NCBI GenBank assembly: GCA_029258975.1
Contig: JAPDJS010000010.1
Location: 1 to 58,358 of the forward strand
Direction: 5' to 3'
Length of the DNA: 58,358 bases
From: Thermoplasmatota archaeon
Lineage (GTDB): Archaea; Thermoplasmatota; B47-G6; B47-G6B; 47-G6
Shown here: in pieces, positions 1 to 7,522 of the stretch
Layout: each line of letters begins with the position of its first letter
How positions within the stretch are numbered: the first letter of the stretch is position 1
The notes under the pieces: model-generated
Told to the model about the DNA's origin: nothing
What the model saw: the letters and a program-made list of their open reading frames with translations, nothing else
The model's database searches: none
Position numbers and translations under genes: made by a program

Positions 1-92
1 GTTCTTCTTCGTTATTTCATAATATGTTTATGTTGATTTACTCGCTACAATGTTTGTTACCTTAGACATGACGGTCAAAAACATGGTGTTGG

Positions 93-360
93 GACATTTG
101 TGACGTCTGTTGAGATTCGATAATTCCGTAAAAGAAGCTTTTTGATGCTCAAAAAATGTCACGTGTGTCACATGAATACAGCAACTACTGCGTAGTTTTT
201 GAGAGGCAATCTCATCACGGTGTGGGTAAAACTGGAGGATACATATGTTATGTGACATATGTGACATTTTTATTTATTTAAAATCCATTATTTCGTAAAA
301 AGAGGGGGAATTAACCGGCGTCACAGATGTCACTGTCATCGCCACCTGACAAACGTGACG
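93..360. repeat. Cluster of GTGACA/TGTCAC boxes, three tandem pairs at 9-bp spacing
   Basis: The first 404 bases hold no convincing gene. They contain repeated hexamers: TGTCAC at 157 and 166; GTGACA at 252 and 261; GTCAC at 320 and 329; and single related boxes at about 100-105 and 355-360. Each of the three pairs is spaced exactly 9 bp, and the middle pair is in the opposite orientation. Regular spacing of a short box in the non-coding end of a mobile element resembles iterons of a replication origin or a multi-site operator for an element-encoded regulator. The function is inference. A 79-codon reading frame crossing this stretch on the minus strand is built from the repeats and is probably not a gene. 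Confidence 0.55.
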
Positions 361-404
361 TAGATAATTTTCGAAAAACGCCAAGAATGAAGTACCTTCT
401 TAAT

Positions 405-719
405 CTATACTTTATTAGATGATATAATGTTCTTGATATAATCGTATAACTCCTTGAATTTCGGGTCGCTTTTCATTTTCTCCTCGATTGCCTCTTTCAC
501 ATAGTCCGCTGGATTAAAAGATTCGTCCATATACTGCACAAACAAAAGCAATGCCTTCTGCTCCTTTGAATAGACCGTGATTCTTGAATCCCTTGAGACG
601 TAATGCATTATCTTTGTAAGGGCCTCGTCAGGATCTCTTGAGCGCAGTATATCTCTCATTGTAACCTTCTTCGTGCTCTCCTTCTTCTTTTCATCGATCG
701 GTATCTTGATCCATATCAT
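405..719 (-). CDS. Element-encoded hypothetical protein, 104 aa
   Basis: I do not recognise this protein. The start was set at the ATG at 719, which has GGTGAT four bases upstream; a GTG at 728 is possible but lies inside that SD. The sequence is charged and probably helical: a lysine-rich N-terminal stretch (about residues 10-20), then a DPDEALTKIMHYVSRDSR segment and an acidic/basic C-terminal half with DYVKEAIEEKMKSDPKFKEL. There are no cysteines, no membrane segment and no evident helix-turn-helix. It is transcribed towards the repeat cluster and away from the integrase. It could be a small regulator or replication accessory protein of the element, but nothing in the sequence proves this. 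Confidence 0.6.
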   Translation of the reverse strand: MIWIKIPIDEKKKESTKKVTMRDILRSRDPDEALTKIMHYVSRDSRITVYSKEQKALLLFVQYMDESFNPADYVKEAIEEKMKSDPKFKELYDYIKNIISSNKV

Positions 720-971
720 CGATATCACCGTTCTATATTATGCTAAAGCTCAGGAAATAAGTTTTTCGAGGCAAAAATAGTCCCAGAGCAGGTAATAACG
801 AAGATAGATCTGGCATACAAATTTAAAAAACTTTCTTTGTTATCATTTTTGTCTTAAGAATCAAAGAATTAATTCTTCGTGAATTGAAAGTTTATAAATA
901 TGCTTACAAAGGAGATTTCAAATAATTAAGATTCTTGTAAAAATGGGAAAGAAAATTTAATAAAAATACAC

Positions 972-1901
972 TCACTCATTAAAAATGATTAGAAGTTTTG
1001 GAACAACACGCGAATACCATTCATCTGCTTGTTTTACCTTTGCCAGATAGTGCATAGCACCAATTTTCAAAGTAGCACGTCCCTGCAAGAAGTCCACTAC
1101 GCTCTCGGGAACGCCATTTGAGATTAAAAAGTTGTAGTTCCACTTTCGTAAATATTTTGCACTTAATCCGATTTTTCGGAATCTGTCAACAATTTTACTC
1201 GCTGTAATATCAATCTTTTTTATTTCTGAAGCAAAATCGCATGGCATATATGCATAATATGCACTCTTCGTTCTTCTCAAAAACGAAAGAGGATACTTCG
1301 CTATATTTCTGTACACAATAAGTTTTTGTGGATTGAAATCTGTTAATAATCTTGCAGCTTCAACTACTCTTATACCACTGTATGCTAATAACTTGAATAT
1401 CATTTTTGTTTCTTCATTTCTTATCCTTTTATAAGCCTCTATTACTTCGTTGTTGGTTGGAACATAGTAGTCGACGCTTGGTTTTTCTAGCTTCACAGAC
1501 TTACGTAATTTATTCAAAAAGTCCGCATCGGCAAGTCCAGCTTCCTCAAGGAAATTAAAAAGAACTCGCAGTGAATAACACAAATGTCTCCGTCCTCGCT
1601 GTACAGAATTTATTATGTTCATCACATCTCGCCGTGACGTAATAATTTTCCCTTTAACATATTTATCGAGATATAGCAAGATTGTCTTACGATATCCTTC
1701 GGAATACTTTGATAACCAAGCTTCAAATTCGTTTCTGACCGCAGTATAATCTATTTTTTCAAAATAAGCCGAGATTCGAGATCCGATGGGCGCAAGCCCG
1801 CCTGGGTTCAAATCCCAGCCCCGGCGCCACCTTGTTTTATTTATAAAACCTTGTAGACATCCACAAGAGAAATATACCACACAAAAAGCTAAAATTATCA
1901 T
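972..1901 (-). CDS. SSV-type tyrosine integrase, C-terminal part int(C)
   Basis: Site-specific tyrosine recombinase of the archaeal SSV type. Candidate catalytic residues along the 309-aa frame are R178 (SGIRVVEAARLL), K202 (IAKYP), R252 (KYLRKWNYNF), R275 (LQGR, in place of the usual LGH) and nucleophile Y285 (MHYLAKV). Residues of about 24-43, including GWDLNPGG, are the antisense translation of the tRNA-Ser T arm and acceptor end at 1775-1829. Residues 1-23 are encoded by host DNA beyond the att site, so the displayed start is a chance read-through and the native N-terminus should be in int(N) at the element's other end. The integrase at 55673-56587 is a clear paralogue. The frame is otherwise intact and shows no decay. 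Confidence 0.85.
   Translation of the reverse strand: MIILAFCVVYFSCGCLQGFINKTRWRRGWDLNPGGLAPIGSRISAYFEKIDYTAVRNEFEAWLSKYSEGYRKTILLYLDKYVKGKIITSRRDVMNIINSVQRGRRHLCYSLRVLFNFLEEAGLADADFLNKLRKSVKLEKPSVDYYVPTNNEVIEAYKRIRNEETKMIFKLLAYSGIRVVEAARLLTDFNPQKLIVYRNIAKYPLSFLRRTKSAYYAYMPCDFASEIKKIDITASKIVDRFRKIGLSAKYLRKWNYNFLISNGVPESVVDFLQGRATLKIGAMHYLAKVKQADEWYSRVVPKLLIIFNE
1775..1829 (+). other. att site: 3' fragment of tRNA-Ser(CGA)
   Basis: From the anticodon loop (TTCGAGA, anticodon CGA at 1777-1779) the sequence runs through a long class II variable arm (GGGC/GCCC stem), a perfect T arm (CTGGG TTCAAAT CCCAG at 1802-1818), the acceptor 3' strand CCCCGGC, discriminator G and an encoded CCA ending at 1829. 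Nothing to the left matches a D arm or acceptor 5' strand, so this is a partial tRNA left by integration, not a gene. The complete tRNA-Ser(CGA) is predicted to lie left of the window. Confidence 0.85.
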
Positions 1902-2196
1902 GAAGTACCCTCAGGATGTTCTAACAATAAGCAAAAGGGGGAAGGTTGAAGTTCGAAAACTTATTGACCGAGGAGTATATGTGCGTTATGAATACATAGA
2001 CCCAACCACTGGAGAAAAGTCAGAAAATAAAATAAAAATAGTTCTAAGAAGCAAAGATGGAAAGTTAGAAGAATATTTTATGATTCCTCTAAAACAAAAG
2101 GACAGGTATCTTCTCCTCAAAACGGATGTCAAGGGCGATAGATTCCTTTGGGACGGTACAAAGGCAGTACCGTTGTTTGAAGATAGCAATGAATAA
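1900..2196 (+). CDS. Hypothetical protein, 98 aa, next to the att site
   Basis: Unrecognised small protein. The start was set at the ATG at 1900, because an in-frame start at 1786 lies inside the tRNA fragment and would translate it. There is no clear SD. A TATA-like TTTATTTATAAAA at about 1836-1847, just after the tRNA end, could give a transcript with a short leader. The product is soluble, rich in Lys, Glu and beta-type residues (VYVRYEYIDPTTGEK, then KIKIVLRSKDGKLEEYFMI), with no membrane segment or metal site. It is the first host gene downstream of the integration site. A small single-domain beta protein is likely; the role is unknown. Confidence 0.6.
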   Translation: MKYPQDVLTISKRGKVEVRKLIDRGVYVRYEYIDPTTGEKSENKIKIVLRSKDGKLEEYFMIPLKQKDRYLLLKTDVKGDRFLWDGTKAVPLFEDSNE

Positions 2197-2325
2197 AGTT
2201 AACATTGAGGAATGTCTTCTAACGATCTTTCCTATATTTTAATTAGGTATTCGTAAGTAATCTCGAGGTAATAATAATGATTGTTGTTTATCTTTCTTAT
2301 AAAAGGTTTTATTCCTATTATCTAA

Positions 2326-2898
2326 TTATCTAAACCTTCTGTTCTCTTTAGACAAAATCTCATTAAGCTTCCTTATCATTGCTTCGAGAACTATTATTGC
2401 AGATATCTCAAAGATACCGCTTTCTGTGCCAAAAGGTTCATAACTCCCTATTATCTGTCTAACAAGAAAGTCTTTTTCGTCCACTTGTAAGCTTTCTCTT
2501 TTTGCAGGTATGTATATAACAGTATTTGCTAGCTTGGCTATCCTTGAATTGGGATTTGCCGTTATCGCGATAATATACGCTCCCAACGAGTGTGCTTTTT
2601 CGGCTATGTTCACAGTATACTCACTTTCTCCAGAACCTGATATCGCGATAAGCGTATCGTGGGGAGTGGTTGCAGGAGTTATTGTCTCACCCACGACATA
2701 GACTCTAAACCCCATATGGGCTAACCTATGGGCTGCAAAACGAGCTGCAAATCCAGATCTGCCTACTCCTACAAAAAATATACGATCAGAGCGTAAAATA
2801 GTAAAAACTACTCTGTTAAGCTTGTTTTCTTCAGTATTTTTAATAGCCTCTATGATGTCTTCAAGAATGCTGTCCATGTACTCTCTTAAGGTCGGCAT
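2326..2898 (-). CDS. hxlB: 6-phospho-3-hexuloisomerase (SIS domain)
   Basis: Isomerises D-arabino-hex-3-ulose 6-phosphate and fructose 6-phosphate. In archaea lacking an oxidative pentose-phosphate route this reverse ribulose-monophosphate step supplies ribulose 5-phosphate. The 190-aa length fits the family. A SIS fold is visible: FVGVGRSGFAARFAAHRLAHMGFRVYVVGE (glycine loop, residues about 42-71), the ISGSGES sugar-phosphate loop near 85-91, and ITANPNS near 111-117. It is the last gene of a minus-strand operon, five bases after a DUF211 gene. The partner hexulose-phosphate synthase is not in the window. The short SIS length and the VGRSG/SGSGES motifs favour HxlB over a generic SIS protein. 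Confidence 0.85.
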   Translation of the reverse strand: MPTLREYMDSILEDIIEAIKNTEENKLNRVVFTILRSDRIFFVGVGRSGFAARFAAHRLAHMGFRVYVVGETITPATTPHDTLIAISGSGESEYTVNIAEKAHSLGAYIIAITANPNSRIAKLANTVIYIPAKRESLQVDEKDFLVRQIIGSYEPFGTESGIFEISAIIVLEAMIRKLNEILSKENRRFR

Positions 2899-2903
2899 TC
2901 CTA

Positions 2904-3191
2904 TCAGTCCTGAGGTGTGTGTTCTTCTTCGATAATCTTCTTACCCGCTGCTACCATATCAATGGAGTGTACTACAGCACCATAGCCTTCTAAAGTGTTA
3001 ATAATCTCATCCAACCTTAGATCCTCGCCCTCTATGGTTATTTTAATGTTCTCTGTATTTCTATCGACTTCATATAAAACAATATTAACACCATCCACAC
3101 CCTCGATGTCGCTAAGTTTTGATGCCAGGTGTGCTATGCTAGGATCCTGGGGTTTTAAAACATCAAGAACAACCTTACGTATCTTACCCAC
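2904..3191 (-). CDS. DUF211 family protein, 95 aa
   Basis: Small conserved archaeal protein of the DUF211 family, a ferredoxin-like fold of unknown biochemical role. Family features are the N-terminal VRKVVLDVLKP-type opening (here IRKVVLDVLKPQDPS), the DIEGVDGVNIVLYEVDR segment, and an alternating beta-alpha pattern ending in GAVVHSIDMVAAGKKI. Translation starts at the GTG at 3191, preceded by GGTGATGGTGA. It lies 16 bases after the small coiled-coil gene and five bases before hxlB, so the three are probably one transcript. Ligand binding by analogy with ACT/ferredoxin-like domains is speculation. Confidence 0.8.
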   Translation of the reverse strand: MGKIRKVVLDVLKPQDPSIAHLASKLSDIEGVDGVNIVLYEVDRNTENIKITIEGEDLRLDEIINTLEGYGAVVHSIDMVAAGKKIIEEEHTPQD

Positions 3192-3207
3192 TTCACCATC
3201 ACCTATA

Positions 3208-3369
3208 CTATTCTAACTCCAAACTCTTTTTAATTTCCTCTATTTCATTTTCGATTGATTCAATTTTGTCAAAAATTTCTTCAATGTTCCTTTCTAATTC
3301 TTCAATTCTATCCACTATCTCATCTATTTTTCTTAGAACTTCTTCTATTTTAACATTATCCTCACTCAA
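3208..3369 (-). CDS. Small coiled-coil protein, 53 aa
   Basis: A short frame that is easily missed, starting at TTG 3369 with GGTGAT four bases upstream; a GTG at 3378 overlaps the SD. Nearly the whole product is a charged amphipathic helix with Ile/Leu at heptad spacing (VLRKIDEIVDRIEELERN, then IEEIFDKIESIENEIEEIKK). No cysteines or membrane segment. It is the first gene of the operon with DUF211 and hxlB and lies just downstream of tRNA-Tyr on the same strand. Short heptad proteins of this kind usually oligomerise; no function can be assigned. The SD spacing, the heptad pattern and the tight operon position support it being a gene. Confidence 0.65.
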   Translation of the reverse strand: MSEDNVKIEEVLRKIDEIVDRIEELERNIEEIFDKIESIENEIEEIKKSLELE

Positions 3370-3436
3370 ATTTATCACCACTATAAAAACAACATCGGAA
3401 AAACAATGCTCTCTAAAAATAAAAGCTAAGTAATAA

Positions 3437-3539
3437 TGGTCCGGGCGCCCGGATTCGAACCGGGGACCTGCCGGTTTCTGCCGCCTAAACGGCCATGGGC
3501 CTACAGCCGGCCGCTCTGACCAGGCTGAGCTACGCCCGG
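3437..3539 (-). tRNA. tRNA-Tyr(GTA) with a 25-nt intron
   Basis: Reading the minus strand: acceptor CCGGGCG pairs perfectly with CGCCCGG, followed by discriminator A and encoded CCA (3437-3439). The D arm has CTC/GAG pairing, the anticodon stem is GCCGG/CCGGC, and the T arm is CCCGG TTCGAAT CCGGG. The anticodon loop reads CTGTAG then A38, giving anticodon GTA. Between G37 and A38 there are 25 extra bases starting GCCCATGGCC, the canonical 37/38 position for archaeal introns cut by the splicing endonuclease at a bulge-helix-bulge. All stems pair without mismatch once the intron is removed. Confidence 0.93.
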
Positions 3540-3762
3540 ACCCAGTCAGAATAAAGATAAATGTCCTAGGTATTTATATTTTTCCAGAATAGAATAGTGC
3601 AAAGTATAAAATACAGTCTTTTTTGGGCATTTATCTCACTAGTAGCGAAAGACCTGCTCGAAAGAAGTTTTATTTAGATGGATGTTTACCATCATTGTGT
3701 GATTACCATTATAATATTATCGTCATTTCACTACTTGAGTGCCGTTGTTAATGGTGCCAAGA

Positions 3763-5028
3763 ATGGGAAGAATCTACGTGGAGTCTTATGGCTGTACTAT
3801 GAACCATGGGGAAGCCCGAACATTCATTGAAATGATAAGACGTAGAGGGCATATTATAGTATCTAGACCAGAGTATGCAGATTTCATCGTTGTTTTCACG
3901 TGTACGGTAGTGGATTACACAGAGAAAAAGATATTGAAGAGGCTTAAAGAGCTTGAAAAATTTAAAGGAGAGCTTATTATCGCAGGTTGTATGGCTGCTG
4001 CCCAAAGAAAAATGCTTATGGAGACGTTTCCTAATACAAAGCTCTTTGCTCCTACCTATTATCCATACATAGTTGAGTATATCGATAAAGGTATTTTAAT
4101 TAGCGGAAAATACGTGGATAAAGTACGTATACCTCGTCCTATAGACGTTATTGTCACAGTTCCCATTGCCGAAGGATGTAACCAAGATTGTGCTTATTGT
4201 ATTACGAAGTTGGCTCGCGGTCGTATAGTAAGGAGCTATCCTATAGACGCTCTTGTAGAAGATATCAAAGAGCTCGTAAAAAATGGGGTGAAGGAAATAC
4301 GATTATCAGCCCAAGATACTGCAGTATATGGTATCGATAAAGGGTATAATCTTGTAGATCTTCTTAGAGAGATTGTAAAAATTCCAGGAGACTTCATGAT
4401 AAGAGTCGGAATGATGAACCCTCAAAACGCTATTGGTCTTATCGAAGATCTCATTGAGACATTTAAAAGTCCAAAAATTTACAAATTTTTACACGTTCCC
4501 GTACAATCTGGTAGTGAAAGGGTCTTAAAGTTAATGAAGAGGGGACATGGTGTCCTTGAATATGTGCATATAGTCAACCTTTTCAGAAGTTTCTTTGAAC
4601 ACTCAACAATCTCTACAGACATTATTGTAGGATATCCGGGCGAAACTCTTAGGGACTTTTTAGAATCATATAGGCTCATAGAAAGGACTAGACCAAACAT
4701 TGTTAACATCACGAGATTCTCTCCCAGACCCTTTACAGAGGCAGCAAAACTCAAAAATAGAGTACCAGGATGGATAGCAAAAGAGAGGTCTTCTATTCTT
4801 GCAAAGCTTGCTAAAAATATTAGTTTAGAAGAAAACAGAAAATTAGTTGGCAAACGAGTAAAAGCCTTAGTGAATGAGGTAGGTAAAGATAAAACCTTAG
4901 TGGCTAGAGATAATGCCTATAAACCGATTATAATAAGAGATGTGCATAGAAAAGTCTCTTTAGGAAGTTATCTAAAAATAGAAATAGTGGAGGCGAGAGA
5001 AACATACTTAATTGGAGAAATAATATAA
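3763..5028 (+). CDS. tRNA t6A37 methylthiotransferase (MtaB/CDKAL1-like)
   Basis: Radical SAM enzyme that adds a 2-methylthio group to threonylcarbamoyladenosine at tRNA position 37. The N-terminal UPF0004 domain has its three cluster cysteines in YGCTMN (C11), FTCTVV (C47) and AGCMAA (C76). The radical SAM CxxxCxxC follows at C139/C143/C146 (EGCNQDCAYC). The C-terminal ~60 residues form a TRAM-like beta region. At 421 aa it has family length. Starts at 3739 and 3751 are also open; ATG 3763 was chosen because GGTG lies six bases upstream and the conserved GRIYVESYGC follows at once. It stands alone, convergent with iorB. The archaeal-eukaryotic e-MtaB subfamily is more likely than bacterial MiaB. 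Confidence 0.85.
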   Translation: MGRIYVESYGCTMNHGEARTFIEMIRRRGHIIVSRPEYADFIVVFTCTVVDYTEKKILKRLKELEKFKGELIIAGCMAAAQRKMLMETFPNTKLFAPTYYPYIVEYIDKGILISGKYVDKVRIPRPIDVIVTVPIAEGCNQDCAYCITKLARGRIVRSYPIDALVEDIKELVKNGVKEIRLSAQDTAVYGIDKGYNLVDLLREIVKIPGDFMIRVGMMNPQNAIGLIEDLIETFKSPKIYKFLHVPVQSGSERVLKLMKRGHGVLEYVHIVNLFRSFFEHSTISTDIIVGYPGETLRDFLESYRLIERTRPNIVNITRFSPRPFTEAAKLKNRVPGWIAKERSSILAKLAKNISLEENRKLVGKRVKALVNEVGKDKTLVARDNAYKPIIIRDVHRKVSLGSYLKIEIVEARETYLIGEII

Positions 5029-5035
5029 CATAGAG

Positions 5036-5641
5036 TCAAAGTTGTTTTTCCGCCTCTTTTATGGCTTGATACCCAAGTTCTAAAGCCTTTTTGTTTATTT
5101 CTAGGATTTTACCCTTGAAAATATCTTCGAGTACGCTTTCAATCGTTTCTTTGCTAATAGGTACTCCTACTGCTAAAGCCGCACCTAGCATAACCATGTT
5201 TGTAGCAAGTGCGCTTCCAGCCTCTTCTTGAGCAAGCTTTGTAGCATTTATAATGTAAAGCCTCTTAGATAGCTTCTTTAACTCTTCTATTACTATCTCT
5301 GTTTCTGGATATTTCTCTTCCCCTAATAGTACTGTCAAGGACATTATACGATCGTTATTAACTACTAACACTGTGTTTTCTCCGAACTTTTCAGGATATC
5401 TTAAGGGTTCTATAAGCTCGAATCCTAATACTAAGTCTGCCCCTCCTGAAGGAATTATAGGTCCCAAAACGTCACCGATACGAACTTCGCTTATTACGTT
5501 TCCACCTCTCTGGGCCATACCATGAACTTCGCTCATTACGGCATTTTTACCTTCTCTTAACGCACCCTCAACTAGTATTTTACCAACCGTGATTACTCCT
5601 TGTCCTCCAACGCCCGCTAGAACAATGTTATAAGGTTTCAT
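5036..5641 (-). CDS. iorB: Indolepyruvate:ferredoxin oxidoreductase, beta subunit
   Basis: Smaller subunit of the enzyme that oxidatively decarboxylates arylpyruvates (from Trp, Phe, Tyr) to aryl-acetyl-CoA with ferredoxin as acceptor. The 201-aa gamma-type domain opens with NIVLAGVGGQGVITVGKIL and has EVHGMAQRGGNVISEVRIG at about residues 38-56, the family signature. The ATG overlaps the iorA stop by four bases, indicating translational coupling. It is the last gene of the acdA-acdB-iorA-iorB operon. Other 2-oxoacid oxidoreductase gamma subunits share this fold; the adjacent iorA fixes the assignment. Confidence 0.92.
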   Translation of the reverse strand: MKPYNIVLAGVGGQGVITVGKILVEGALREGKNAVMSEVHGMAQRGGNVISEVRIGDVLGPIIPSGGADLVLGFELIEPLRYPEKFGENTVLVVNNDRIMSLTVLLGEEKYPETEIVIEELKKLSKRLYIINATKLAQEEAGSALATNMVMLGAALAVGVPISKETIESVLEDIFKGKILEINKKALELGYQAIKEAEKQL

Positions 5642-7512
5642 TGGGCGTCACCTCTTACAATTGCGTTAAAGGGACATACATACGCGCACGCCCCACATCC
5701 CGTACATAGGTCGGGTCTTATATGGACGCTTCCGTCTTCATAGATAGAGAATGCTGCACAAGAGAATGTCTTGACACAAGCGTAACATCTTGTACATTTC
5801 TCTTGATCTATCACATACGGTACTATCTTGATATTTTGGCGTCTGGCCATCCTTATGTACTCAAGAGCACATATACGTCTAGAAATTATCACTACTGGCT
5901 TCTTTTCTTTCTCTACGTATTCTTTAGCTTCTTTGAAGGCCTCTATTGTCCTAGGAACTTCATAAGGATCTACGACTATTACCTTCTCGACGCCCAATCC
6001 TCTAACAACATCTTCCAGATTTACGCTCTTCCAGCTCTCTTCCTTCCCTGGCTTAGAGGGAATTTCTGGTGTGGGCTGCCCTCCTGTCATCGCGGTTGTA
6101 GCGTTATCCATTATCACGAATATTGCTGGAGTATTGTGAACTATGGCATTAATCAATCCAGGTATTCCAGCATGATAAAATGTCGAGTCTCCTATGAAAG
6201 CTACAACAGGTTCATTAACGAAGTGGCCTAGGCCTGACGCAGTGCCAAAGCTTGATCCCATAGAAAATAGAAGGTCTCCCATATTGAATGGCTTAGAGAA
6301 TCCTAGAGTGTAGCACCCTATATCTGTAGGAGCTACTAGATTTGTGCCAAATACACGCTTTGCAGCATAGTAAGTCGCTCTGTGAGGACATCCTGGACAA
6401 AACGTTGGCGGTCTCATAGGTATTTTTACCTTCACTTCGATTACTCCTCTTTTTGGTCTTTCACCATTTAAAACATAAGTTATTGCTGAATAAACTTCGT
6501 CAGGATTCATTTCATATTGATATCTTACTGTTCCATCTTCTTTTCCATGTATTTTTATGTCGATTTCATTATCGTGGGCTATTGCCTTAATCTGTCTTTC
6601 AATGAATGGTTCTGTTTCTTCAAAAACTATCACCCTCTTTACGCTTCTAAGGAATTCTGCTATCTTCTTTTTGGGTAATGGATGGGACATCGTTATCTTA
6701 AATACCTTAGCTGAGATTCCTTTTGATTTAATGACGTCTACTACATAGGAATAAGATATCCCTGATGCTATTATCCCTAGTTCGGGGTTTTCTCCATAAA
6801 CTTCTATGCGATTATATGCAAAATTTTCTGAAAACTCCTCTAGCTCTTTGTCTCTCTCAAGCTGAATAAGCCTATCCTTCCTTGCTAATGAAGGTACTAT
6901 TACATATCTAAGAGGATTTTTTTCGAAGTTCTTCTTTTCGAACGTATTAAGCTTCAATTCTCCAAGATCCACTATTCCTCTCATGTGAGATATTCTCGTC
7001 GTTGTTCTCATTATTACTGGTACCCTAAATTTTTCTGAGATATCGAACGCTATCTTTGTTAATTCTTTAGCCTCTTGAGGATACGATGGCTCTATTACCG
7101 GAATATGCGCCAATTGTCCGTATATTCTATTATCCTGCTCATTTTGAGAAGAATGCATCCCAGGATCATCTGCAGAAACAATTACCATACCTGCTTTTAT
7201 CCCAGTATAACTTAAGCTCACAAAACTGTCTGCAGCAACGTTTAATCCCACGTGTTTCATCGCAACTATACTTCTTAGACCAGAAAGAGAGGCAGAAGCT
7301 GCTACCTCTAATGCAACTTTTTCGTTTGTAGAATACTCAAAGTATATTCCAGCTGGTTTATAAATCTCATAGAATGTGTCTCCTATCTCTGAAGAAGGTG
7401 TCCCAGGGTATGTAGTAGCTACCGCTACCCCAGCTTCAAGAGCTCCCCTAACTATTGCTTCATTGCCCAGCATTGAAGCTTTACCAGGTGGAGATTTTAA
7501 TACTATATGCAC
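5638..7512 (-). CDS. iorA: Indolepyruvate:ferredoxin oxidoreductase, alpha subunit
   Basis: Large catalytic subunit, 624 aa. Order of domains: pyrimidine-binding domain (TYPGTPSSEIGD near residue 37), transketolase C-like domain, then the diphosphate-binding TPP domain with CPGCPHRATYY and GDSTF...DN. At the C-terminus are two ferredoxin cluster motifs, CTRCYACVKTFSC and CTGCGACAYVCPFNA, matching IorA, which carries its own [4Fe-4S] clusters. The start was set at GTG 7512, with GAGGTGG upstream; a GTG at 7521 is in the SD itself. It lies 11 bases after acdB and overlaps iorB. With AcdAB it would form a route from aromatic amino acids to ATP. Confidence 0.93.
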   Translation of the reverse strand: MHIVLKSPPGKASMLGNEAIVRGALEAGVAVATTYPGTPSSEIGDTFYEIYKPAGIYFEYSTNEKVALEVAASASLSGLRSIVAMKHVGLNVAADSFVSLSYTGIKAGMVIVSADDPGMHSSQNEQDNRIYGQLAHIPVIEPSYPQEAKELTKIAFDISEKFRVPVIMRTTTRISHMRGIVDLGELKLNTFEKKNFEKNPLRYVIVPSLARKDRLIQLERDKELEEFSENFAYNRIEVYGENPELGIIASGISYSYVVDVIKSKGISAKVFKITMSHPLPKKKIAEFLRSVKRVIVFEETEPFIERQIKAIAHDNEIDIKIHGKEDGTVRYQYEMNPDEVYSAITYVLNGERPKRGVIEVKVKIPMRPPTFCPGCPHRATYYAAKRVFGTNLVAPTDIGCYTLGFSKPFNMGDLLFSMGSSFGTASGLGHFVNEPVVAFIGDSTFYHAGIPGLINAIVHNTPAIFVIMDNATTAMTGGQPTPEIPSKPGKEESWKSVNLEDVVRGLGVEKVIVVDPYEVPRTIEAFKEAKEYVEKEKKPVVIISRRICALEYIRMARRQNIKIVPYVIDQEKCTRCYACVKTFSCAAFSIYEDGSVHIRPDLCTGCGACAYVCPFNAIVRGDAQ

Positions 7513-7522
7513 TGCCGCCACC

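Larger units (their letters stand above)
1..1829. mobile_element. Right end of an integrated element at tRNA-Ser(CGA)
   Basis: The segment ends on the right in a 55-nt 3' fragment of tRNA-Ser(CGA). An SSV-type integrase C-terminal part is transcribed leftwards out of that fragment. In SSV-type integration the attP lies inside int; after recombination int(C) starts at one att copy and points into the element, and int(N) ends at the other copy, which is the intact tRNA. By that rule the element extends left beyond the window and host DNA starts at about 1830. Contents seen: GTGACA/TGTCAC boxes at 93-360, a 104-aa gene of unknown function and int(C). The left end, the intact tRNA and int(N) are not in the window, so element size and type (virus, plasmid or remnant) are unknown. 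Confidence 0.75.

Noticed and set aside
28..267. 79-codon minus-strand frame in the left element
   Set aside because: It is made up of the GTGACA/TGTCAC repeats, has odd composition (many His, Ser, Thr, Cys) and no SD.
1775..1829. Complete tRNA-Ser gene
   Set aside because: Only the part from the anticodon loop onwards is present; no D arm or acceptor 5' strand to the left.
1786..1899. N-terminal extension of the 98-aa protein
   Set aside because: It would translate the tRNA fragment; ATG 1900 is the first plausible start beyond it.
5722..6231. 169-codon plus-strand frame inside iorA
   Set aside because: Antisense to a well-conserved gene, with a Cys/Tyr-rich, low-plausibility product.
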